Source of the DNA: UBA6522 sp965204155
GTDB taxonomy: Bacteria > Pseudomonadota > Gammaproteobacteria > Steroidobacterales > Rariloculaceae
Assembly (NCBI GenBank): GCA_965204155.1
Contig: OZ241971.1
Coordinates: forward strand, 868,001-932,000
DNA length: 64,000 nucleotides
Direction of reading: 5' to 3'
Shown here: positions 1 through 9,319 of the stretch, piece after piece
Numbering within the stretch: the stretch's first letter is position 1
Layout: each line of letters begins with the position of its first letter
Program-made: the position numbers and the translations under genes
Notes under the pieces: model-generated
Database searches by the model: none
What the model was told of the DNA's origin: nothing
The model's input: only the letters and a program-made list of their open reading frames with translations

Positions 1-1113
1 AGCATGCTCGGCAACCAGCGTGCGGACCCGGGCCGCAACATCAGCCCCGACGAAAACTACGCCCGGGAGATGATGCAGCTCTTTACCATCGGGCTGGTCG
101 AATTGAACCTTGACGGAACCGCACGCAGTGACGCCCAGGGTCGGGAGATCCCCACCTACTATCAGGACATCATCGAGGGTTTCGCGCACGTATTCACCGG
201 CTGGAATTATGCCGAAGGCGCCAACTTCAACAGGGCGCGCCGCACCATACCCACCCAGATAATGCCCATGCAGCTGTACCCGGACTATCACTCCACCGAA
301 TCCAAGCAGCTTCTGAATGGAATACAACTGCCCGAAGGCCAGTCAGGAATGCAGGACCTTGAGGACGCGCTCGACAATGTCTTCGCCCACGCCAATGTCG
401 GACCGTTCATCGCGACCCGGCTGATCGAGCGGCTGGTGACCAGCAATCCCACCCCCGGGTATGTCGAGCGCGTCGCGTCAACCTTCAATGACAACGGCAG
501 CGGCGTTCGCGGCGACCTGGAGGCGGTGGTCAAGGCCATCCTGATGGATGCGGACGCGCGCTCGTCCGCCACGACATCCAGCAGCGGCAAACTCAAGGAA
601 CCCCTGCTGCGCCTGACACAGCTCTGGCGAGCGTACGATGCGCGGTCGGCCGACGGGAGCTTTGTCTTCAGACCTTCCACGAACGATGTGTTCGCCCAGG
701 GTCCGCTGCAATCGCCTTCGGTATTCAACTTCTTCAGCCCCTTCTACGCGCCGCCCGGCGAGATCGCCAACGCCGGACTGACAGCCCCGGAGTTGCAGAT
801 CGCCACCGAATTCCAGAACACGTTGATCACCAATTACTTCTATCAGCAGGTGTTCCGCCGGCACTCCGACCGCGCCAATCTCAGGAGCGACGAGGTATAC
901 ATCGACATTTCCGAGGAGTTGACGCTGGTTTCGGATCCGAATGCGCTGATCGACCGCATCGCCGACAAACTGCTGGCGGGGGAGATGTCGCCGACGCTTC
1001 GTGGGCAAGCCCGCGAAATGGTGGAGACGCGAGACGCCGACAGCGCGGCCGCGCGGGTTGCCGAGGCCCTCTTCCTGATCGTCTCCTCGCCCGAATTTGC
1101 GCGACAGCATTGA
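1..1113 (+). CDS. DUF1800 family protein, 5' end outside window
   Basis: The open frame runs from the first base of the window to a TGA at 1111-1113, so the true start lies upstream. About 370 residues are visible; full DUF1800 proteins are usually 450-550, so perhaps a quarter to a third is missing. The family signature region is present: an NYAREMMQLFTIG segment, then a GFAHVFTGW segment and a late SVFNFFSPFY segment. DUF1800 genes typically pair with a DUF1501 gene, and one follows here after 16 bases. Members are exported proteins of unknown biochemical role, and no catalytic function can be stated. The pairing makes the family call firm even though the N terminus cannot be seen. Confidence 0.85.
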   Translation, partial: SMLGNQRADPGRNISPDENYAREMMQLFTIGLVELNLDGTARSDAQGREIPTYYQDIIEGFAHVFTGWNYAEGANFNRARRTIPTQIMPMQLYPDYHSTESKQLLNGIQLPEGQSGMQDLEDALDNVFAHANVGPFIATRLIERLVTSNPTPGYVERVASTFNDNGSGVRGDLEAVVKAILMDADARSSATTSSSGKLKEPLLRLTQLWRAYDARSADGSFVFRPSTNDVFAQGPLQSPSVFNFFSPFYAPPGEIANAGLTAPELQIATEFQNTLITNYFYQQVFRRHSDRANLRSDEVYIDISEELTLVSDPNALIDRIADKLLAGEMSPTLRGQAREMVETRDADSAAARVAEALFLIVSSPEFARQH

Positions 1114-1129
1114 GATTGGGGAGCCTGCC

Positions 1130-2479
1130 ATGAACCGAGTGAATCGTCGCGAATTTCTCAAGGCCTCGGGCGCCGGAATGGTGGCCGCAGCATTGCCCGT
1201 GACCGGACTGACCCAGATGGTCGCGCCGGCAGGCTCGTACTCCGATTATCGCGCCCTGGTCTGCGTATTTCTCTTCGGCGGCAACGACTCGTTCAACATG
1301 CTCGTGCCGAGGAGCGACGCCGAGTACAACGTCTATGCGCAGTCGCGGCAGAATCTGGCCCTGGACCGGGCCGCGCTCCTGCCGATCTCGCCGCTGACCC
1401 AGGATGGAGCGCAGTATGGACTGCATCCGAACATGGGCGCAATTCAGACACTGTTCAACAGCGCGCGGGTTGCGTTCATTTCAAACGTCGGACCGCTGAT
1501 CGAGCCGACCACGAAGGAACAGTACGTGAACGGGACTGTGGCGCTGCCGCCGCGGCTGTTCTCACATAACGATCAGCAGGACCAGTGGCAATCCCTCAGG
1601 GGCCTTGCGCCGGGCAAGACCGGCTGGGCCGGCCGCGTGGGCGACCTGTTGCGGCGCAATGTCAGCGATCAACAACTGGCCATCAACGTGTCGCTGGCAG
1701 GCAACCAGCTGTTCCAGGCGGCCGACGAAACGGTCGCCTATACCATGGGCCGTAACGGCCCCCTGGCCTTCCAGGGAATGGGGAACGCCGAGAGGGCTCA
1801 ACTGCGGCGCGCCTCGTTTCAGCGAATACTGGGCGCCGAGTACGAAACGATGTACGAACGGGCGTTCCGGGACATCCAGCAACGCGCCGTGGAGACGGTG
1901 GATCGCGTGACTGCAGCGCTCGAAAACGCCCAACCCCTGTCAACCGCCATGCCGGCCTCAGGCCTGGGACAGCAGTTGGGTACCGTGGCGCGATTGATCA
2001 GCGTGCGCGAGCAGTTGCAGATGCATCGGCAGATCTTCTTTGTTTCCACCGGGGGCTTCGACTCCCACGATGACCAGCTTGAAAGGCAACCGCCGCTGCT
2101 CAGGGACGTCAGCGATTCCATCAGCGCCTTCTATCAGGCAACGGTGGAGCTTGGCGTGGCGAGCAGCGTGACGACGTTCACCCAATCGGACTTCGGGCGT
2201 ACACTGACCTCCAACGGCGACGGCACCGATCATGGCTGGGGAGGCGTGCAACTGGTCTTGGGCGATGCCGTGCGCGGACGCGAGCTGTACGGCCGCTACC
2301 CGAGACTGGAGATCGGCGGCCCCGACGACGTTCGCCGGGGGCGGCTGATTCCAGGCATATCGGCCGACCAGTATGCAGCAACGCTCGCCCGGTGGATCGG
2401 GGTTCCCGATGAGGACCTTGGTCACGTGGCTCCTCACCTGCACAATTTCGCCCAGCGCGACCTGGGCTTCCTGATCTAG
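1130..2479 (+). CDS. DUF1501 family protein, exported
   Basis: 449 residues from the ATG at 1130. The frame extends upstream to 1097, but that part overlaps the DUF1800 gene. The 1130 start gives a typical N terminus, MNRVNRREFLKASGAGMVAA, with a Tat-like RRxFLK motif and a hydrophobic stretch. The protein has the DUF1501 hallmarks: an LVCVFLFGGNDSFNMLVP segment near residue 45, a GGFDSHDDQ motif and a DFGRTLTSNGDGTDHGWGG segment near the C terminus, all of which recall sulfatase/alkaline-phosphatase-superfamily folds. It follows the DUF1800 gene by 16 bases, and the two are presumably co-transcribed. The substrate and reaction are unknown; a Tat-exported partner of the DUF1800 protein is the best supported statement. 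Confidence 0.85.
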   Translation: MNRVNRREFLKASGAGMVAAALPVTGLTQMVAPAGSYSDYRALVCVFLFGGNDSFNMLVPRSDAEYNVYAQSRQNLALDRAALLPISPLTQDGAQYGLHPNMGAIQTLFNSARVAFISNVGPLIEPTTKEQYVNGTVALPPRLFSHNDQQDQWQSLRGLAPGKTGWAGRVGDLLRRNVSDQQLAINVSLAGNQLFQAADETVAYTMGRNGPLAFQGMGNAERAQLRRASFQRILGAEYETMYERAFRDIQQRAVETVDRVTAALENAQPLSTAMPASGLGQQLGTVARLISVREQLQMHRQIFFVSTGGFDSHDDQLERQPPLLRDVSDSISAFYQATVELGVASSVTTFTQSDFGRTLTSNGDGTDHGWGGVQLVLGDAVRGRELYGRYPRLEIGGPDDVRRGRLIPGISADQYAATLARWIGVPDEDLGHVAPHLHNFAQRDLGFLI

Positions 2480-2505
2480 CAGCGCCTGCCGTCCATTCGC
2501 TCTGG

Positions 2506-2534
2506 TTGACAGCCCTCCTGGCAGGCCCTATATG
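2506..2534 (+). promoter_or_regulatory. Candidate sigma-70 promoter for the cyclophilin gene
   Basis: A perfect TTGACA at 2506-2511 is followed after 17 bases by TATATG at 2529-2534. The transcript would begin near 2541. That is downstream of the ATG at 2532 and just before the in-frame ATG at 2544, so if this promoter is used the message is nearly leaderless and translation starts at 2544. Confidence 0.35.
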
Positions 2535-3716
2535 TACCCGTCCATGCCTGCTACCCGTACTTACGTCGCCGCGTGCCTGACCCTGGCCTGGATCGTGCCG
2601 GCCGAGGCAACCGATGTGGTGCTGTGCACCGACGCGGGACGCGTGGTCATCGAGTTGTTCGACGACGACGCGCCGGCGCATGTAGAGAACTTCCTCGATT
2701 ACACCGACAGGGGGTTCTACGCGGGAACGGTCTTCCACCGCGTCATCGAGGGTTTTGTCGTTCAGGGAGGTGGTTTCGATGACGAGCTGCGTGCCAAACG
2801 GCCCAGCGGCACCGTACCCAACGAGTCGCGCAACGGACACGACAACGACCGCGGCACGGTCGCCGCGGCACGCACCACCGACCCGGATTCCGCCTCGTCC
2901 CAGTTTTTCGTGAACCTGACGGACAACCCGGCCCTTGACGCCACTCGCCGCGAGCCCGGCTATACCGTCTTCGGCCGCGTTGCCGAAGGCATGGAAGTCA
3001 TTGACGAGATCAGCACGATTCCCACCGGAGCCCAGGGCGGATTCACCGGCGACGTACCCGACCCGCTGATCGCCATCAACTCGGTTTCGCGCCTCGTGGA
3101 CGCCTTCTACGACGACCTGTCCTATCCCGAGCGTCGCGTCGTGCTGCAGGAGCAGATCGCAACCGCCGTGGCCGCCGAAGACTTTCCCGCCGCGTTCAAC
3201 TGGTTGCGCCAATACAGAAACGCCTGCGGAACCATGGACGCGGACCTGCTGATCACCGAGTCCCGGGTTGCTGTGGGGATTGATAACGAAAATGCGGCCG
3301 TGGCCGCGCTGGAGCAATATCTGCGGGTCGCCGATGACAGCCACCCGGGGTTTGGCGCGGCTTTGGATTCCTACCTGGAACTGGTTCCCGAACCGGTGGC
3401 AAACGAGACCACCCAGATCACCATGCCCAGTGTGACCGACCTGGTGAACCACTGTGTTCCGCCGGAGGTGCCGGCCATTGTCGACGCCCGGTCAGCCACC
3501 ATGGACGAGATGATCGACAACCAGACGGCGGTTCGAACCTTCATGACAGCGAGCGAGGAGCACCTGGAGTGCCTGGCCGTGGTGATCGACTCGCCGGACC
3601 TGCTCCGGGAACAGCGAGCCTACCTGACCTCCGCCCACAACCGCGTGGTCGACGCCATGGAGGCGGTCGCCGGCGACTTCAATGACCAGGTCCGGCTGTT
3701 TCGAGACCGCGAGTAG
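2532..3716 (+). CDS. Cyclophilin-type peptidyl-prolyl isomerase with C-terminal extension, exported
   Basis: 394 residues. After a signal peptide ending near PAEA, residues about 27-190 form a cyclophilin domain. It has VFHRVIEGFVVQGGGF (active-site Arg and Gln), SASSQFFVNLTDN and GYTVFGRVAEGMEVID, the three blocks that line the proline pocket. The enzyme would catalyse cis-trans isomerisation of Xaa-Pro bonds in periplasmic proteins. The remaining roughly 200 residues are not cyclophilin and match nothing I recognise; bacterial periplasmic cyclophilins are normally 160-200 residues long. Two starts are possible, 2532 and 2544 (see the promoter entry); both keep the signal peptide. The gene converges with the cytochrome gene across a strong hairpin. 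Confidence 0.85.
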   Translation: MYPSMPATRTYVAACLTLAWIVPAEATDVVLCTDAGRVVIELFDDDAPAHVENFLDYTDRGFYAGTVFHRVIEGFVVQGGGFDDELRAKRPSGTVPNESRNGHDNDRGTVAAARTTDPDSASSQFFVNLTDNPALDATRREPGYTVFGRVAEGMEVIDEISTIPTGAQGGFTGDVPDPLIAINSVSRLVDAFYDDLSYPERRVVLQEQIATAVAAEDFPAAFNWLRQYRNACGTMDADLLITESRVAVGIDNENAAVAALEQYLRVADDSHPGFGAALDSYLELVPEPVANETTQITMPSVTDLVNHCVPPEVPAIVDARSATMDEMIDNQTAVRTFMTASEEHLECLAVVIDSPDLLREQRAYLTSAHNRVVDAMEAVAGDFNDQVRLFRDRE

Positions 3717-3744
3717 CCCCGTTGCGCCCTATGCGGCGCCGGGG
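3717..3744. terminator. Hairpin between convergent genes
   Basis: CCCCG-TT-GCGCC at the left pairs with GGCGC-CGGGG at the right around a 6-base loop, giving ten G-C pairs with a two-base bulge. It starts directly after the cyclophilin stop and sits between two convergent genes. No clear T-run follows on either strand, so it could be a bidirectional transcript-end stabiliser rather than a classical intrinsic terminator. Confidence 0.4.
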
Positions 3745-3793
3745 AGTATGGGGTTAGCCGCAGGTCGACGCGGTATTGGCGGTTGACGCTCGG

Positions 3794-4540
3794 TCAGAGT
3801 CCCAGCGAGGTGTTCCAGACATAGACGGCCAGCGACTTGATGGTGGCCGCATCCAGCGTGTCGGCCCACGGCGGGCATTCGCCCAGCCGGCCGTTGGCGA
3901 TGACGTCGTAGACCGTGTCCCGGTCGCTGCCGTAGAGCGAGATGTCATCGCGCAGGTTGGGTCCGCCGTAGGGCACGTAGCCGTAGCTGTCGTCGCCGTG
4001 GCATTCGGCGCACAGCGGCGCCAGGGGTTCGGCGCGCGCCACGGCCGCCGGATCGGCATCGCCGCCGGCAAGATCCACGACCCACTCGGTCAGGTCGCTA
4101 AGTTGCTCCTCGGTGAATCCCAGTACGCCGTAGCCGGGCATTTCCGAATAGCGGGTGTCCGCGCAGGCGCCGTAGCTCAACTGGTCTTCGGGGCAGTCGC
4201 GGTTGCGCACGCCGTAGAGCAGCGTCTGCTGAATCGCCATGACCGGGGCTACGTCATTGGTTTCCTGACCGGTGATTCCCCACAGCCAGTCGTAGTCGGT
4301 GAGGTCGGGAACGCCGGGGGTACCGCTCAGGTCGGCGCCGTGGCAGCCCGCGCAGTGCTCGGCAGCAGCCGCCTGCGCAGTTTCGCGCACGTAGGCGCTC
4401 AGTTCTTCATCGGCGGCGATTACGTAGGGCGATGCGTTCAGAATACGCACCTCCGGCGCTTCCTGGGCGTGTAGCGCGCCCGAGATGCTGATGAGCAAAC
4501 CGGTCGCGACGGCCGATGAAAAGATGGAAACCAATCTCAT
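3794..4540 (-). CDS. CcoP-like soluble dihaem cytochrome c
   Basis: 248 residues from the ATG at 4540, which gives a clean signal peptide ending near LHAQ; the longer frame to 4750 lacks one. Two haem c motifs are visible, CAGCH at 63-67 and CAECH at 177-181. The domains resemble the two C-terminal haem domains of cbb3-oxidase subunit CcoP: DLTDYDWLWG after the first haem, and a GRLGECPPWADTLD segment followed by IKSLAVYVW after the second. The N-terminal membrane segment of CcoP is absent, so this is a periplasmic electron carrier. In CcoP domains the GxMPxW methionine is the axial ligand; here that position in domain 2 reads Cys222. The neighbours give no redox partner. Confidence 0.75.
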   Translation of the reverse strand: MRLVSIFSSAVATGLLISISGALHAQEAPEVRILNASPYVIAADEELSAYVRETAQAAAAEHCAGCHGADLSGTPGVPDLTDYDWLWGITGQETNDVAPVMAIQQTLLYGVRNRDCPEDQLSYGACADTRYSEMPGYGVLGFTEEQLSDLTEWVVDLAGGDADPAAVARAEPLAPLCAECHGDDSYGYVPYGGPNLRDDISLYGSDRDTVYDVIANGRLGECPPWADTLDAATIKSLAVYVWNTSLGL

Positions 4541-4643
4541 GTGCCCGCACCTCGCCGTATGAATGGACGACAATCTTAAACGATTGCCGACGGCGTAGAC
4601 GATGGCTGCCGTCTTCATGCCTGACCGGTCGTTCTCGTTCCAG

Positions 4644-6764
4644 CTACTTCGGTCCCAGTTGATCCCACAGGTAGCTATAGACCATGGCCTCATTGCGCGC
4701 CACCTGCGTGTTGTCCGAGGCGCCGGCATGCCCGCCGACCGTATTTTCAAAGTAGAGCAAATCGTGCCCCATCTCTGTCATTTGCGCGACCATCTTTCTG
4801 GCGTGGCCCGGATGTACGCGGTCGTCTCTGGTTGAAGTGGTGAAGAACGGAGTCGGATAGTCGACATCGCTCTGAATGTTGTGGTACGGCGAATATTCAC
4901 TGATGAAGGCCCAATCCTCGGTATCGGGATTGCCGTACTCGGCCATCCAGGAAGCACCCGCCAGAAGCCTGTTATAGCGCTTCATGTCGAGCAACGGCAC
5001 CTGCACGACCACCGCATTCCACAGATCGGGCCGCTGCGTCAGCATCACGCCCGTCAACAAGCCGCCATTGGAACCGCCGCGAATGCCCAGGTGTTGGGGA
5101 CTCGTCACACCGTGCTCGATGAGATCTTCGGCAACCGCGATGAAATCGTCATAGGCGACTTGCCGGTTTTCCTTCAGGGCCGCCTGATGCCAGCGGGGCC
5201 CGTACTCTCCGCCGCCGCGGATGTTGGCAACGGCGTAGGCGCCTCCGCGAGCCAGCCAGCTATGGCCAACCGTTGCGCTGTAGCCGGGTGTCAGGCTGAT
5301 CTCGAATCCGCCGTAACCGTAGAGCAGTGTCGGAGTATTGCCATTCGCCTCAAATCCCGCAGGCAACACCAGAAAATAAGGAATGCGCGTGCCATCCGAA
5401 CTCGTGGCGAAGCGTTGTTCGATGGACATGCCATCCGCGTCGAAGAATTCAGGCAATGATTGCAACGCCTCCGTGCCGGCACCGCCATCCTCCGAGAAAT
5501 ACAGCGTGTCGGGTACCAGGTAGTTCTCGTAGGAGAAAAACATGGCGTTCGATGTGTCCGAGGCGGCGGCCAATCTGATGCTGCCGAACGCTTCGGTGCC
5601 GATTTCTTCCGATACCCACTCGCCATCTCTCAGTTGGTAGCGAACCATCCGGCTGACCACGTCCTCCAGGATATTGAGGATCAGGAAATCCCGGGTGGAC
5701 ATGACGCCGCCGCGCGGCAGCGCCGTGTTCGGAGTGGGTACGAACAGCGCGTGAAAGTCGGGTTCGCCCTGCATGAACTTCTCGAAGTCCGCCGCAATCA
5801 GCGAGCCTTGCACGAACGTCTCGCCGCCCGCCGTCCAGTCGGACTTCAGCTCCACGAGCATCTGGCCGTTGAACACGCCCCGAAAATCCGCGTCTTCGGG
5901 AATTGCGATCTGCCGGAGTTCGCCTCCCTCTGTCACCAGGTAGCTCGTCGACGTGTAGAACGTCGGTGCCCGGACAGCGAGATCGTAGTGGACATCTCCA
6001 TCCCACGAGCGGTAAACGCCTGCCCAGACATCGGATTGCTCACCTGCAAAGATTTCCGTGGCATCCGAAATGGGCTCGCCCCGCCTCCAGACTCGGGCAG
6101 TACGGGGATAGCCCGAGTCCGTGAGCGAACCGTCACCGAAGTCAGTCCCGATATACACCGTATCCTCGTCGATCCAGCCAAGCTCGGACTTCGCCTCGGA
6201 CACCAGGAACCCATCGTCGACGAACGCCCTCTCTTCCACATCGAATTCGCGAATGACCACCGCGTCGGCACCGCCGCGAGACAGGTGGAGCGCGCAGAGA
6301 CGATAGTCCGGGCGCAGGCAGGACGCACCCTTCCAGACCCAGTTCTCGCCCTCGGCTTCGGCAAGCGCATCGAGGTCCAGGATGGTTTCCCAGTCGGGAT
6401 CGCCGGAAACGTAGTTCTCGACCGTGGTACGGCGCCAGAGGCCGCGTGTATTGGTCGCATCCCTCCAGAAATTGAAGACATGGTCGCCGCGCACGGAAGG
6501 TGCGGCGATGCGTTCGTCGGAATTAAGAATTTCGAGATTGCGATCGTACAACCCGTCGAACGTCGGCAATGACTCAAGGTACCCCACCGACACCTCGTTC
6601 TGCGCTTCGACCCAGTCCAGGGCTTCCTCGCCTTCAACGTCTTCCAGCCAGATGTACGGGTCGTCGATGCCGGCCGCATCGTCCGGTTCAGCAATTTCCT
6701 CTTGTGCCCCTGCCATTGCCATCTTCAGCGCAATTACAGTGCAAATCGCTCCACGTTTCATCAT
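4644..6764 (-). CDS. Prolyl oligopeptidase family serine peptidase (S9A), exported
   Basis: 706 residues from tandem ATGs at 6764 and 6761, preceded by GGGAGA at about 8 bases. The longer frame to 6833 would run through the tRNA gene. After a signal peptide (cleavage near AGAQ), residues about 30-430 form the beta-propeller lid and the C-terminal third the alpha/beta-hydrolase domain. The catalytic triad is readable: Ser565 in GGSNGG, Asp647 or 648 in TSTRDDRVHP and His679 in VGGHAG. The family cleaves short peptides after proline. The size is normal for S9A (about 700), but the signal peptide indicates a periplasmic or secreted peptidase. The gene is transcribed alone, downstream of tRNA-Arg. 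Confidence 0.92.
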   Translation of the reverse strand: MMKRGAICTVIALKMAMAGAQEEIAEPDDAAGIDDPYIWLEDVEGEEALDWVEAQNEVSVGYLESLPTFDGLYDRNLEILNSDERIAAPSVRGDHVFNFWRDATNTRGLWRRTTVENYVSGDPDWETILDLDALAEAEGENWVWKGASCLRPDYRLCALHLSRGGADAVVIREFDVEERAFVDDGFLVSEAKSELGWIDEDTVYIGTDFGDGSLTDSGYPRTARVWRRGEPISDATEIFAGEQSDVWAGVYRSWDGDVHYDLAVRAPTFYTSTSYLVTEGGELRQIAIPEDADFRGVFNGQMLVELKSDWTAGGETFVQGSLIAADFEKFMQGEPDFHALFVPTPNTALPRGGVMSTRDFLILNILEDVVSRMVRYQLRDGEWVSEEIGTEAFGSIRLAAASDTSNAMFFSYENYLVPDTLYFSEDGGAGTEALQSLPEFFDADGMSIEQRFATSSDGTRIPYFLVLPAGFEANGNTPTLLYGYGGFEISLTPGYSATVGHSWLARGGAYAVANIRGGGEYGPRWHQAALKENRQVAYDDFIAVAEDLIEHGVTSPQHLGIRGGSNGGLLTGVMLTQRPDLWNAVVVQVPLLDMKRYNRLLAGASWMAEYGNPDTEDWAFISEYSPYHNIQSDVDYPTPFFTTSTRDDRVHPGHARKMVAQMTEMGHDLLYFENTVGGHAGASDNTQVARNEAMVYSYLWDQLGPK

Positions 6765-6802
6765 TTTGCTTCTCTCCCAAAAGGCGTGACGCTGTGGGAT
6801 TG

Positions 6803-6876
6803 CGCGCCCGGAGAGATTCGAACTCCCGACCACCTGGTTCGAAGCCAGGTACTCTATCCAGCTGAGCTACGGGCGC
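6803..6876 (-). tRNA. tRNA-Arg(TCG)
   Basis: The minus strand reads a full cloverleaf. The acceptor stem is GCGCCCG paired with CGGGCGC, with a D arm starting TAGCTCAGCTGGA, an anticodon stem CCTGG/CCAGG around the loop CTTCGAA (anticodon TCG, reading CGA), and a T arm GGGAG-TTCGAAT-CTCTC. The discriminator is G and the 3' CCA is not encoded. Confidence 0.95.
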
Positions 6877-6961
6877 GATGGCGCCATTTTAGCCCGCATT
6901 GCTCCCAATGTGCGCGACAAGAGCGGCAGTGGGTAATCGGTATGCGCTTCGCGTCCGCCGT

Positions 6962-7719
6962 TCAGGCCTTGAGCCGGTAGCCGGTCCTGAATATCCACCA
7001 CACCGTCACCAGGCAACCGGTCAGGAACACGCCGGTCATGCCGATGCTGACCCACAGGCTGACATCCGCCAGTTCGTAGAAGCTCCAGCGGAAACCGCTC
7101 ACCAGGTACACCACGGGGTTGAACAGGGTCACCGTCTGCCAGAACGGGGGCAGCATGTTCACCGAGTAGAAGCTGCCGCCGAGAAACGTCAGTGGCATGA
7201 CGACCAGCAACGGAATGATCTGCAGCTTCTCGAAACCATCCGCCCAGATGCCGATGATGAAGCCGAACAGGCTGAACGTGACCGACGTCAGGACAAGGAA
7301 GGTGAGCATGATCAGCGGATGAGCCACCTGCAACGGCACGAACAGCGTGGCCGTGGCGAGAATGATGACGCCGAGGATGATCGACTTCGTTGCCGCGGCG
7401 CCCACGTAGCCGAGCAGGATTTCCACGTAGGAGATCGGCGCCGACAGGACCTCGTAGATAGTGCCGGTAAACCTCGGAAAGTAAATGCCGAACGACGCGT
7501 TGGAGATGCTCTGGGTGAGCAGGGACAGCATCACCAGGCCGGGAACGATGAACGCGCCGTAACTCACGCCCTCCACGGCCGTGATCCGCGAGCCGATGGC
7601 CGCGCCGAACACGACGAAGTACAGCGACGTGGAAATCACCGGCGCCAGGATGCTCTGGTAGATCGTGCGAAACGTTCGCGCCATTTCGAACACGTAGATG
7701 GCCTTGACTGCGTAGAAGT

Positions 7720-7723
<4 letters not shown>
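6962..7723 (-). CDS. ABC-2 type transporter permease (YadH-like)
   Basis: 253 residues, the usual length for ABC-2 permeases of the YadH/NodJ type. About six hydrophobic segments are visible. Family features include the early ARTFRTIYQSILAPVIST segment before the first helix and FLGGSFYSVNMLPPFWQ near the end, followed by LFNPVVYLVSGFRW. It would form the inner-membrane pore of an exporter. Its start overlaps the stop of the upstream ATPase gene by four bases, so the two are translationally coupled and form one transporter. The substrate is not deducible; close relatives are annotated only as generic exporters. Confidence 0.9.
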
Positions 7724-8652
<929 letters not shown>

Positions 8653-8795
8653 ATGGCCGCGGCGGGAGCATAGCGCGTCTGTCGCATGGATGCTTCAACT
8701 GATTGGACCCACAACGCCACAGCGTGTAAATTGTCCCGGTACCGGCCCTGTCCGGGAACCATAAGCTGAAGAACCGGGGACTACCCGGAAAGGGA

Positions 8796-9209
8796 ATGAC
8801 GATGATCAATGCTATTCAATCCAAACTCGAAGAATATTCCGGCGAGATTCTCGGAGCCACCAGAATCGTCGCTGCATTCATGTTCCTGCAGCATGGCACG
8901 CAGAAGATGTTCAGTTTCCCGGTTGAAGCAAACAGTGCGTTTGACTTGCTTTCGCGGGGCGGCATTGCAGGCGTTATTGAAGTGGTTGGCGGGACGTTGC
9001 TGTTGATCGGCCTGTTCACGCGCCCGGTGGCTTTCGTGTGTTCAGGATTGATGTGTTTCGCCTACTGGCTGGCACACGCGCCGCGAGGCTTCTTCCTCTG
9101 GACCGTGGGTAACGGCGGCGACGCGGCAGTGCTGTATTGCTTCCTGTTCCTGTATATCGCTGCCGTGGGCGGCGGCAAGTGGAGTGTCGACGCCGCCAGA
9201 GGGTCCTGA
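8796..9209 (+). CDS. DoxX family membrane protein
   Basis: 137 residues with four predicted membrane segments: about 20-38 (RIVAAFMFLQHG), 55-75 (IAGVIEVVGGTLLLIGLF), 80-98 and 112-130. The FLQHGTQKMF and GVIEVVGGTLLLIGLFTRPVA motifs are diagnostic for the DoxX/inner-membrane YphA group. Members are inner-membrane proteins of 130-150 residues, some linked to thiol-stress complexes, but most have no known role. An AAAGGGA tract lies a few bases upstream of the ATG at 8796. It is a single gene, divergent from the ABC exporter, followed by a hairpin. Confidence 0.88.
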   Translation: MTMINAIQSKLEEYSGEILGATRIVAAFMFLQHGTQKMFSFPVEANSAFDLLSRGGIAGVIEVVGGTLLLIGLFTRPVAFVCSGLMCFAYWLAHAPRGFFLWTVGNGGDAAVLYCFLFLYIAAVGGGKWSVDAARGS

Positions 9210-9230
9210 TCCCTCACGTTTCAGCAGGTT

Positions 9231-9264
9231 CTCCGCGGGCCGGTTAACCCCGTTGCCCGCGGAG
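9231..9264. terminator. Perfect 10-bp hairpin after the DoxX gene
   Basis: CTCCGCGGGC at 9231-9240 pairs perfectly with GCCCGCGGAG at 9255-9264 around a 14-base loop. It lies 21 bases after the DoxX stop and ahead of the next gene. There is no downstream T-run, so termination is plausible but unproven. Confidence 0.35.
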
Positions 9265-9319
9265 GATCGGTTTCCATGCAACGCTTCGTTGCCGCGCCAG
9301 CCTGACAGGAGGCACGCTC

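Noticed and set aside
3776..4474. 232-residue plus-strand open frame
   Set aside because: It is opposite the cytochrome gene, has no family signal, and its composition reflects the complementary strand of a GC-rich gene.
6765..6833. Longer start for the prolyl oligopeptidase
   Set aside because: It would run through the tRNA-Arg gene; the ATGs at 6764/6761 have a ribosome-binding site and signal peptide.
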